64,000 nt of DNA from Phoebastria nigripes (lineage: Eukaryota; Chordata; Aves; Procellariiformes; Diomedeidae). Positions within the stretch are counted from its first letter, which is position 1. Each line of letters starts with the position of its first letter. The notes beneath the pieces were generated by a model. That model did no database searches. It was not told the DNA's origin and worked only from the letters and a program-made list of their open reading frames with translations. The DNA is taken from assembly GCA_035582835.1 (NCBI GenBank), contig JAYKAV010002662.1, positions 3,709,036 to 3,773,035 of the forward strand, in the 5' to 3' direction. Below are positions 48,702 to 60,006 of this stretch, in pieces. The position numbers and the translations under genes are program-made.

Positions 48702-50629
48702 CATCTGTGAATTCTTCTTTTTGCAAATGTGTTGAATTTTCATGGCAGGCTGGAGATTATTCTTCGTTATTTGCCAGAAGCATGCTCAGATTGGGAAGCA
48801 GGACAGCTGTACAGCATGGATTGCAACAGGTGAAGGTTAAGATGTGGCCGTCTGTTAACTTGGTTTTAACTCCAGCTCTCAGCTTGACCACATCATTGCT
48901 AACCAGGCACCTTCCTGGGCCAGAATTTTATTACAGGGGCTCATAATTTCTTTCATTTTCAAATATATAAAAGGACATTTTCCGTCCACTTAGCATACTG
49001 TTGTGTGATCCTCCACATAAGAAATAGCTTCTGTGGCTGTGCTTATAGACAGAATAATTGATATTTATGTAGTTCTCAGAAGAATGTGTAGTAACTCCTC
49101 TATGGATAAAGGACTCTATATTGGTCATTATAAAGCACATTGAATTTGTGCTTTCTCTAGAATCATAACTATTGTGGAACAACTGAATCACTGTTGCAGT
49201 GGTGACAACTTAAATCTGAGAGAGTGATTGATCCACAAAAAGCTTATCAAAAATTAATTTGATGCCTTGCGTAATGTTGGCTCCAGCGATGCTTTCTCTG
49301 AAGTCTTGCTCCCTTTGAAGTTTTGTCACTGTCTTCTTCAATATCAAGATCAGATACTTCTTCTGCATAAGTGTTACCATTCAGGGCAGCGCTGTGTATG
49401 ACCTCTTTCCTTGATCAAGATTTTCTGTTGACCTGTGCAATCAATTTGTATCTGTTACACTGCTGGACATCTATAGCTCAGCCACGCAGCCTGGAAGACT
49501 TTAATGGTTTGGGTTTTTTTGCCATTTTGAGTGTGTGACATTTGTTTCGCTTTTTTAACATCTTAAAATGACTAGACATATTGCAGTTGATAATCTGAAT
49601 ACAGCTGAAAAGAATTTTATGCTTCACATCCCTTATTCTTACACTACGGCATCATGACTTCCCAAGAAAATCCCCAAGTATCTCAATGGCAGTTGACAAA
49701 ACATACATCACTTTTATTTATCATTAGACCCATCCAAATGGAATAATAATTAGAAGTCTGATTTTCTTTATAACCTTTTCTTCTAGTCATAGAGAGGAAG
49801 TTCACATTTCTCAGACCCCCACCAAGTCACCAGTGTTGCTCTGCTGTTTTGCAATTTCATCAGTTTATGACAGAACTCTTATATTAGCGTGATTGTTTCC
49901 TTTTTCCAATTTTCCTTGCTCTGAAAGTATTCTTCCTTTGGATACTGCTGATTATTATCATTATTATTATCATTTAGATTGCTCTCCTGATGCATAATAA
50001 AGCATACAAATGTGTGTGTGTAATAATTTTTGAACCATTGCCCAGTTTCAGTCAAATTGATGAGAAGTGACAAGGTAGCAAGAATTCCTAAAGGTTTGGT
50101 GGAAATGGGCACAAAGCTGAAGTCTGTAATTGCCCCATCTGAGTTAAAGCCTGCAGCCTGAAGTTCCGTGGTATTGAGTATCAGAGATCCCAAACTGAGG
50201 AGGTGCCAAACTGAGAGGAAAGGGAGGAGAGAGAAGAGACCTTTTCTGGTCTTAGGAAAATCTGAGTCAGGGTTTGTATTTTCTTTTAGACTGAGCCAGG
50301 CACACGCAAGACAAGATGGGAAATGAGACTCCAGTGCTCACAGAATTGTGTTATTGCACAGTTAATGCATGCATAGAGCAGGACCACCACCTCATTTTGC
50401 TTGTCCCTGTGCAATCTGATGAGAAGACCTCATAGTACAAGTAGATATGACAGATATAGGAGATAGAGCTATAGGTGGTAGTAGGAGACTAAAGGTGACA
50501 ATTCTGCAAATTGTCTAAGTCTAGGAACTTATATTCTCTAACTTTTGTTGATACATTTTTGAAAAGAATGTAGGTATCTCACTCCACTGATTTAAGGATG
50601 TTGAGGATCTGAGTGTTGGAAAATTTTAT
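48702..50629. other. Unique non-coding sequence, no gene recognised
   Basis: An ATT/ATC trinucleotide-rich stretch lies at 49950-49975 and a short GT repeat near 50011-50022. The open frames are at most 104 codons and unrecognised. Confidence 0.6.
49950..49975. repeat. (ATT)n-like trinucleotide repeat
   Basis: About eight trinucleotide units of ATT with interspersed ATC. Confidence 0.8.
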
Positions 50630-50725
50630 CCCAGGTACTTCATCCAAGGTCATATGTAAAGGGCCTATGTAAGAGCTGGGACCAAATATCTTGAGACCTG
50701 ATTAGCCACAGGACTGTGTGCCTTT
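50630..50725 (-). repeat. MIR-like SINE fragment
   Basis: CATCCAAGGTCATATGTAAAG, AGAGCTGGGACCAAATATC and TTGAGACCTGATTAGCCACAGGACTGTGTGCC follow the order of the reverse complement of MIR (cccaaggtcacacag, agagctgggactagaaccc, ...ctgtgctgcc). It is diverged. Confidence 0.45.
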
Positions 50726-53354
50726 TTGTTTATTCCCTCTCCTGTGGTCAGTGCAGCATCACACACTCCCCTCAGTTATATTTGTCATCTAATATGCTGA
50801 GGATATTGCTTGTCTCTCATATTTCAAACATCCCAAACTAGAAAGCTAAAGAAAAAAATGTCTTCAGCTCCTCATTTATCATTTCTGCTCTCACAGGATC
50901 TGTCTCTGCAGAATTTGTTTTCAAAGTGAGTTAAGGGAAAAATCCCTCTTAATTGCTAAACTTTTCTGGTTCTTCTTTTATTAGTTGCAATTAAACACAT
51001 GAATTACTTAGATGTCTACGGTTCATCAAAGATCATCATAAAGCATCTTTTTAAAGCACTTCAATTTTTAGTGATACTTTTCCCCTTTTAGGGATAATGT
51101 GATGACAATATAAGAGGAACTTGCCAAAAATGCTTTCTGGGGGGGTAATAAATCGATGTAGTAAACATCAGCTCAAGTAATATTGAAGGCAAAAGGCTCT
51201 ACGGAGATTTGCCATAAGTGGGTGTGTTCTCATCCTCGTGGATTTTTTGTTTCTACAGCTATCATATTTCATTGCCAGCATGTTATAATCTGAATTCTTT
51301 TGAGACAATAAAAACAACAGTCACACTCATTGCTTCCAAATAGTTTGCAAATTGTTCAACCCATTTTGCCATTTCCTTGGAAAATCAATTCCATGTCTCT
51401 ATTTTAGCTCTGGTGAGCGCAAAGACAACTGTTTGGAAAAGTCGTGGTGTGCCAGGATATTCTGTGGCTAAGTGGGATCAGCACCTGTCAAAACCACACT
51501 GCCTTTCCAGCCTTAAACTTTATATATGAACATACCTAGCAAAAAATGCATGTATTTCTTCATCTTTGAGGAGAAAGACACTACGAAAACAAAATGTGGT
51601 TACTAGCTTGCAAGTCTATGGTTAAAACAGAAACTAAGGAATGCACCTTCGTGGTGTGTTTTTTGTTTTTGTTTTTTTATTTTTTAATAGCAAGAAATAA
51701 TTTCCTCTGGGTTAGCAGATAGTGACTCATGCCAGTTCCTACAGCAATGGCACACAGGAAATTACACAACTAGTATTTGACATCTTTTTGTCACCTGAAG
51801 AACCAGGTTACAGATTACTTGGCTAGGATGGTCTTGGCATAATTCCTTATAAATATGCAAACTCATACTTTTTTAGCTTCCACAAGGCATTTAAAGTGCT
51901 TGCAAAGCTTTAAGGCAAACAAAGAAGCAAAAGAGCATTTTCAGAATTGCTTTTTGCATCCTTGGGAATGGTGAGACCTTTGCAAATCTTAGGAAGGTTT
52001 CAAAACTATACACAACATCTTAGATACGAACTGGTTACCATTAGGCTTGGGCAGTGTAGCTCCAGTGTTTTCATGCTGAAAACCTGCTTTATGCAAGTAC
52101 AGCTTTTGCTAGGATTTCCAGCTGAAGGAGTCCTTTGTTTGTTTTGGTATAACCAACTAAACTCCGATATCAGCTTGCTTTATATTTAAGTAATCTGGCT
52201 TTACAGAGCAGGGAGTAAGGCCCACATGCCAGATTAAATACCCCAACAATATTTAGCAACCAGTGACCCTCTGCTCCAGCCATACCTTGAGGTATGGCCA
52301 GAACTCAAAACGGGAAACTATGATCTGCAGTTAAATTCCAGCTGCAACAGGAACAATATTTTCTTTATGGATTTGGGGTTGAAAGAGCAAAACATTTAGG
52401 CAGTGTAAGATGAAGTTGCAACATGCTATGATGTTCAAGACTGCAAAGCCACCACAGGAGTATGAAAGAGTTGTAGAGGACCTTGAGTTTCATAGCAGAC
52501 CATCTGTATTTCTGTCCAGGAGAGGACAGCAGCTTACAACGCTACAGCACAGCTGGCTGTGTTCAGTGGTGTGCGGCAAGATCACGGGCACAGGCAGAGT
52601 TTTAATGGAGCAGAAAGTGGAGATGGGCAAGTAGAAGTATAAGATGGACCGGCTTTAGCTCCATCATCACTGCTCCACTGTCCTTGGCATCACATCAGAC
52701 CCACAGCGAAGGCTGTAGGGCTTGGGAGACCTCTCTCCAGCCCCGACTTCAGTTGTGATGGAGTCTGTTTCTGTGGGCATCTATTTACATTGTAATCATA
52801 ATACTTGTTTTGAAATGTTTAGTTTCATTTGGGTGGGCTGTAAAAGCCTTCTGTTTTTCCTCTGTTCTTCAAATGTAGATCTGTTTTTGAATGGAAAATG
52901 TGGCTTCAAAATGATAACTCAAGAGCTTCATTTTGAAAGCTGTTAAAATGAAATGCTCCATCATGTCAGAAAGGAAGGAGTTTTTTTGTGAAACTTGGAA
53001 ACAAAACTTCAATATTTCTAAAATCCTTCAATTTTTTTCAGCAGAAACAAACAAACAAAAAATGCTCAGGAGATTAGATATGAATCTGCAGGGAGTTTCA
53101 CTCACATAAAGCTGCATTTCACTCCCACTGAAACTCCTTTTTTCAGTCAATTCGGTGGTTAAAAGGAAAAAAAATAGTCCCCTCCCTGTTTAAGGAAACA
53201 AGCAGAAGGGAACGACATCAATGTCACTTGCAGGCTGGGCCAGGGACTTAGGAGGTGCCAGCACTTCCAGTCTTTTTCCATTTCTCATGGGACTTTGGTG
53301 ATGTGATTTTAGACAGTGGGTTGAGGGCGCCAGAGATATCCTTGAAATAAAAGC
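50726..53354. other. Unique non-coding sequence with a short palindrome
   Basis: No gene is recognised. A perfect 9-bp inverted repeat lies at 52279-52298. T-rich low-complexity sequence lies at 51659-51690. Confidence 0.6.
52279..52298. repeat. Perfect inverted repeat, 9-bp arms, 2-bp spacer
   Basis: GCCATACCT (52279-52287) and AGGTATGGC (52290-52298) are exact reverse complements separated by TG. Its function is unknown. Confidence 0.9.
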
Positions 53355-53430
53355 AGCCTGATTTTCAGAAATACCCAATGCCTGCCACTCTTACTGACTG
53401 CAGTGGAACGTCACTGAACTGAGAGAAGGG
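53355..53430 (+). repeat. Possible old amniote palindromic repeat remnant
   Basis: CAGCCTGATTTTCAGAAATACCCAATGCCTGCCACTC, followed by ACTGACTGCAGTGGAACG, resembles the old reptile/bird repeat with the phrase 'gcctgattttcagaggtgctgagcacctgc...attgacttcaatggg'. It is a likely relative of the piece at 42520-42595, in the same orientation. Confidence 0.4.
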
Positions 53431-56400
53431 ACATTTTAGTGTAGGTGCTTGGCCCACTAACACTCAGGTTACTTTATGCATTGGATGTCAGCTATAAGAC
53501 ATAATTTCTGTTACTAATACCTAGTGTCTGATCTATAAACAGTCACGCAAACGTATTTTGGAAAAGTGGGCAGTCTCTCAGAAAAGAATATGACATTTTC
53601 ACACATGTTAAAAAAATGCTACTTCATGTGTGCAGCTGCTGCTGGACTCAGGACTACCAAAGCAAATACTTGTGGAAATTTGACACCAAGGTTGTTGTGT
53701 TAGAATGTTCTTCTTAAAGCCAGATTTAAGAGTTATCTCTTGTTTTTCTTAATTTGTATTAGCTAATTGCTTTTCAAATCAAAATGAATAGAGGCAGAGC
53801 TCCTCTGAGACTCTGGGAGTGTGCTGGGAGCATGTTGTGTTACATCTGCTCACTTCACTTTGAATTGCATCAGATTTCGTAGTGTAACAGACTGTTAATG
53901 GGTGCTGTCGCACGCAGTTTGACACAATCATATCTCTACATTCTGAATTTGCAGTCTTGATCTTGCCCCCACTGGAGCCATGAGAAAAGTTTCAGTCCTC
54001 TATAAGGGGTTTCTTTTAAATCTACATCTATGTATTTTGAAAGAGCTTTCTGAGGCTACACTATTGCATAGCTGCCATTGGATGACATCCCTTTTTTTTA
54101 GCATCATAGGCCTGTCCCAAAGCTGTCAAAGTCAATGGTCTATAAATCTGTTCATTTCACAACTGCAGATTCTTGAGTACTAGTAAAAGAGCCAATTTGC
54201 ATCACTGAATTCAAGGAGAATTTTACTAATAAACAACATAACAACGTACATGATCACAGTGTGTAGGAACAACCAAAAGAATTCATAAGAGGCAAGAGGT
54301 TTTAGAAGAGATCTTAGTGAAGGAAAGGGCTAGAACAGTGAGTGTGGAATAAAACTGCAAGGAAGAAACAGGAAAAGTTGGGCGCATAGGGCTGGAGTGA
54401 AGACACAAGCAACACAAGGTGAAGTTCAGTCCATTCCACAGGAAAAAGAGAAAGCAAATGGTTCACAGCTATTGCAGCTACTGCAACTGTTCCTGCAAGC
54501 TGGAGTCACTTTGGCAAGGTTGCCTCCAAGATCTCAAGTGAGGAGTGGTGGAATGAGGAGGAAGATGCCAGGAGAGGATCACAGGACTCTTGGGTCCTCC
54601 AGGTGAGGAAAGGTCTCCTCTGCCCTTAAGGCTGTTAATCATTGGATGCTACTGCTCCCCTTTCTAGCAGTGCCCTGAAAGGTCTTTGTTCTCTGAAGAT
54701 GTGCACGGGTAAAATGGAATCCAGGCTGGACCCCTATATTATATTTAAAAAGTGAATGAACTACTTTAAGGAGGTGAAAGATATCCTGGACTGGATCAGT
54801 CCATTCTTAAGAACATTGACCTACACATGTAGATTTCCAGGGTAAGCTATTTGGCTTCAGCAGAGAGATGTTCATTCACCCTCAGAGCCCTGCTAGAAAT
54901 TTGAAAAGCATTAAACTTGCATCTGTTACTTACGCAGTGAACCAAATTCTTGCCTTCAGCAATGTTAATTTCAGACTGGAGTTAGCCAGTGGAGTTGCTC
55001 TGAACTACGAAATGAGGAAATGAGAGGCAAATCTGATCTAGAATCTCATGTGGAAACTGGCAATATAGATTGACTGAGACATTATTTTAGAAATATTTCA
55101 TAGTCAATACCATGACTTCAAAGCTCAATGTCATCTCAAATCTCCTGGCATGGATACATGACATTTATTAATAGAGGTGCTGAAGGACTGGCATCCAGGT
55201 GATGTCATCAGACAAATTACTTCTCCATTACCTATTGATTACTGTTCTGCCTGGCAAAGAGTATATGCTTACTTTTCATACCAATGGGAAATAGAAAAAT
55301 GTAATAGCTGACCACATTAGGTAATTATCCAGTTCTTGAAATGCTTCAACTATGGCCAGATAGAGACTGCGGCTGTTCCAGCAACCAGTAATCTCTCTTC
55401 TCAGCAAGAGTCCCAGAGAACATATTGCTCTTGGGTTCCTCACATTTCCCTGGATCTTTTCCATTAGATAATAGGATTAATTCATGTTCCTGTCCTTATT
55501 TTACACAGTTGAGGCACAGTTAATCAAAGGGTGACTTTATTATGTCTGATCCACAAGATAAGAGAGAATCATTTGTAGGGTTTATGAAAAAGTTTGGATC
55601 CAGGTTTCCACAAAAAATGTGCATTTATTTCAATGTGCAAGGATGTGTCAGTTTTCACAAAATATGACAGGGAAAAATCAAAGTGATTTTTTTTCCTCAT
55701 TTTGCTTTGAGAAGACAAAAATGCTTTATTCTGACTATATTGTCCAGATTCGTTTTGCCTAGACTGCTCTATCACATGCCAATATATATTTTTTACAGTG
55801 TTGCAAAAGCATCGCATAAGTTGAGTTATTATTACCTTATCTCCGCAAAGCATTTTGGCACCGCTGAAATTAAATGCTTGTGTAGTCTTGAAATCAAACA
55901 CTAGATTGCTGTGTATGAAAAGTCTTTTTGTTTCGTTTTGTTTTCCCACCTTTCATGAAACCACCTAATATGACCGCAGATGTTATGATGTGTTCTGGTG
56001 ACAGAACAGTATAATCTGATTCCTAGTTACAGTTGAGACTACAGTTAGAAGATCCAGACTGGTTCTTCTTCTCAAAGAGCTGATCCTTTCATATGGAAAA
56101 AAATAGCACAACTCTCCTTCCCATGAAATAAGCCTGGTGGTGTTGCTTCTATGTAGAGGTGATGTGGAGGTGACAGTTTATAGACCTTCTAATTAAATCT
56201 GAGATACGATAGACACAGCACTGAGGTAGGAGCGCATCAAGATGGGAATGTGATGGGTAAGTTTTCAGGGTGCAGCCTGGTGAACAAAGGATGGAGAGTG
56301 ACCAACTGCCCTTAGGGAAGTGATGAAGAAAACATTGTTTCTCTACCAGCATCAACAAAAAAGGGATTTATCTTGTCCAAAGTCTTGTGAGTCACTGCTA

Positions 56401-58834
56401 AAGATGGAAGAAAACTCACTGGGCAACTGTGACTAAATTCAGACCTTCTGATTCCTCTGTGAACCCCAAGGAGGCTGAACTGGGACAGACAGTAGCACTG
56501 GGACGGGGAGAGAAAACTGAAATTCATAGGAAGCATGTGGACAGCCAGCCTCTTGGTGCCAGATTTCAGCAGTGACCCAGGAGATCATTATTAATATTTT
56601 AGTGCTTCCAAATATCTCTTTAAGAGGAAGGATGTGAAGAGACATTTCTGCTGGAGCTAAGGAACAGCAATACAAGAAAACACAGAAACTACCCCCCATC
56701 TCAGCAGTGCTGCAAGCACCCACGAGTGTGCTCTGCAGGTCTGTGCAAGGGCAGGCAAGCTGTTGATTTAAGACCTCTAAAAATTTCATGGAAAGGACTT
56801 TGACGATCCCTGCCCTGATTTACATCTTTCACAACTCCAAAATTTCAGCCAACTTCCACAGGGAGTAAATCAGAAAAGGATTTGTCTCACTGATTATTTA
56901 ATTAGTCTGTGGCTGCTTAGCAGTTCTCTAGGTTGGCACACAGTGGCTAGAGAACTTCAGGATCCATTTTGACTTCTTGCAGAGCATGAAGTCATTAAAA
57001 AAAAGTCTTTTTTTAATCTACATTCTCAAAGGCAAAGTGGTCACCCACTGGAAAAATGGTCAGTGAGCTGGATTTCATCAGTAAAAAATAATGCAATGCC
57101 CACAGGCTTTGTTTTCAAGACTTTTGTAACTACAGTTGAGGGAAGGTTGAAACCTTGCACTAATCTGTATGACATCTCAAATAAATAAATTAAAAAAACC
57201 CAACCAAGCAAACAACTATTTAAAAACAAGAACTCAAATCTATTGTTAACATTTACTGCACAGAGAACAGCTCTGGTTGTCCTACAGTATTCCCCTTTCT
57301 CAGGCAACAGCGAATCAATGGCCAACTCCTGCTTTCCTGTTTCCTAAACCAGAGAGAAGAAACACCCCACCTGCCTCGCTTTGAAAACTTCAGATGGTTT
57401 CTTCACATCATGTGGTTGTCTGAACACTGTGATTATTCGTTAACGTTATGAATGGGAAAATAGGATCACCCATAAAAAGCTGAATGAACTCTGAGTAGGA
57501 GTCAACATTGAGGAGCTATAATTTGACAATAGTGCTTTGTATGTGGGATGTAGGTGCACGGGTGGTTGCAGAGCTATGCAAGGTGTGTGTTTGACAGGGT
57601 GATGCTTTCTCCATTCATGAGTAGGATCAGGCTGTTCTTGATCTACTGCCTCCAGCCGTTTTGACCAGGGTGACTTTTCCTCAGCAGGGCTGAAGTCCCA
57701 GCCCTTTCCCATTTGCACTGTGAGCCCTGTTGCTCCTGTTGCAGTCATGCACATTTATCAGTAATAAGCAATAATATAAGTATTTATCTATATCCATACT
57801 TGAGAGTTACCCATACCTCCCAGTGCTGAGTGAGCCAGCACTCAGGCTATCTTTCAGGCCCAGAAGATAAATAAATGAAGAGACATTAGCTTTTTATTAC
57901 TTCTGCGATGTATTTAAGTGCTTTTGGTAAGTGACTACCTCAGTTTTAACAGCTGAAAGTTAAGCAACCTTAAAAGAGAGTACAGTTTTGTGTTCACTGA
58001 AGTAGAAAGGATAACTTTTCTGGCATGATGGAGGTTTTTGAATGTTATTACATGCCCTGTGAGCAAGTGGGATTTTAAGATTACAGTTCCAGAACTGAAG
58101 CCTATTGAGTGATACATCAGGGACTTGAGACTGAAACATAAGTCATGGGTAGGTCTGTTACCAAAGACGAAGCATGTATGGCATATAATCAGCATCCAAA
58201 ACATGTGAGCATGTCTCTTGAAAGGAAGTTTGCTGCAAGTTTTAGTAGAAGTGGTGGAGATTTGTTAGTATTTCCAAAGAATTTCCCTCCATGAAAAATT
58301 AAGAGCATAATAAAACTCAGTGAATCAGGCACACATCTCAGGCATGCAAGTGTACCTCACTTGGCCACCACCCTTCCCTGGTCTCCTGACATGGGCATGC
58401 ACGCAGAAAGAGGAGATGATTGAAATCCTGCTGCTGCTGCAGTCTGTGGCAAAGCTTCTACCAGCCTCAGCGTGACTAATTTCACCCAGTTATTGCACTT
58501 TTTAGGAATAAGAGGCTTTTCTCAAGCACTACCTGCTTGCCTGGCATGGGGAGATATGTATCAAAAAGGCCATGGCATGAAGTATTTGAAAGAGATTTGT
58601 TGTTATGTGCCTGTGCAAATTACAGAAAATAGCAACTGGAATGTGAACCCTAAGGGTGGGACTCACTTCACTTAATCTAACCATGTTAAAGTTAAGTAAA
58701 TCAGACAAAGTTCCTTCTACAGTCAATGGATAGAGAAAGATACCTCCAAAGGATAATTCACCATATCCATTTCAGTATGGAAAAAATCCACCACATTGGG
58801 GTGACAGTGGATGGGAGACAGCACATTGCATCTT
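53431..58834. other. Unique non-coding sequence, no gene recognised
   Basis: A short stretch at 55495-55545 (TTATTTTACACAGTTGAGGCACAG, then CAAAGGGTGACTTTA) resembles a MIR reverse complement but is too short for a firm call. Open frames reach 126 codons (55569-55949 minus) without known motifs. No RNA gene is seen. Confidence 0.6.
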
Positions 58835-60006
58835 GGGGAAGAAGTGGATGTTGTTTATTTTGACTTTAGCAGGAGTTTTGACGCTGTCTCCCATAACATC
58901 CTCATAGACAAACTGGTGAAATATGGACTAGATAAATGGACAGTGAGGTAGATTGAAAGCTGACTGAACCGCCAGGCTCAAAAAGTTGTGATCAGTGTCA
59001 TGAAGTCCAGCTGGAGGCCAGTCACCAATGGTGTGCCCTAAGGGTTGTTATGGGGACAAATATTTTATAACATCTTTGTTAATGACCTGGCAGAGTACAC
59101 TCTCAGCGAGTTTGCAGAAGATAAAAAACTAGGAGGAGTGGTTGATACAGCAGATGGTTGTACTGCCATTCAGATGGAATTCAACAGACTGGAAAAATGG
59201 GCAAATGAACTTCATGAAGTTAAATTAAAGGCTATGCTTCAGGAGATTCCATCAGAGAAAGATTATCCTTCCTCAGGTGACAAATTCTGGACCTGGGGAC
59301 ACTAACACCACACACCAATGAAGCTTGGGCGCTGACCCACTGGAAAGCAGTTTTCAAAAAGGACCCTGGAGCATTATGGTGGACAACAAGTTTACCATGA
59401 GCCTGTAATGTGCCCTTGCAACAAAGAAGGCCAACAGTCACCTGGACTGCACTAGGAGGAATGTTGCCAGCCAGTTGAGGGAGATGATCCTTCCCCTCTG
59501 CTCAGCACTGGTGAGACACATCTGAAGTTCTGGGTCCAGGTCTGGGCTCCCCAGGTCAAAAGAGGAATGGATGTACTGGAGTGAGTCCAGTGCAGGACCA
59601 CAAAGATGATTAAGAGACTGAGGAAAGGCTGTGAGAGCTGGGACTGCTCAGCCTGGAGAAGAGGAGACCCACGGGGATTTTATCAGTGTTTATAAATACC
59701 TGAGGGCTGGGAATAAAGAAGATGGAGCCTGGCTTTTCTCAGTGACAGGACAAGAGGCAACAGGCATGAACTGAAATACAGAAAATTCCATTTAAACATA
59801 TGAAAACACTTTTTTCCATAAGGGTGGTCAAACAGCAGAGCAGGTTGCCCAGAGTGGTTGTGGAGTCTCCATCCTTGGAGATATTCAAAGCCTGAGAGGA
59901 CTCGGCTCTGAGCAACCCACTCTGCCTGGTCCTGCTCTGAGCAGGGGGGTTGGACTAGAAGGTCTCCAGGGGTGCCTTCCAGCCTCAGCCAGCCTGTGAC
60001 TGTGTG
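58835..60006 (+). mobile_element. CR1 LINE copy with the end of the reverse transcriptase frame, inactive
   Basis: This 5'-truncated CR1 starts in ORF2. The translated order VDVVYFDFS..FDAVSHNIL..DKL (about 58847-58917) is the conserved reverse transcriptase block around the first catalytic aspartate. Further on, FNDL-like FVNDLAEYTLSEFAEDKKLGG (about 59075-59136) is the block that normally carries the FADD catalytic pair. Here it reads FAED, so one of the two aspartates is lost. In-frame stops (for example TAG near 58950 and TAA near 59040) and later frameshifts also break it. From about 59430 the CR1 post-RT and 3' untranslated blocks follow, including CTCAGCCTGGAGAAGAGGAGACC, GTTGCCCAGAGTGGTTGTGGAGTCTCCATCC and GGGGGTTGGACTAGAAGGTCTCC. 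It ends at CAGCCTGTGACTGTGTG. It is the longest CR1 with readable coding remnants in the window. Confidence 0.93.

Noticed and set aside
59045..59305. An 86-codon open frame that looks like a real protein
   Set aside because: It is the decayed reverse transcriptase end of the CR1 copy at 58835-60006, with an altered catalytic motif and stops around it.
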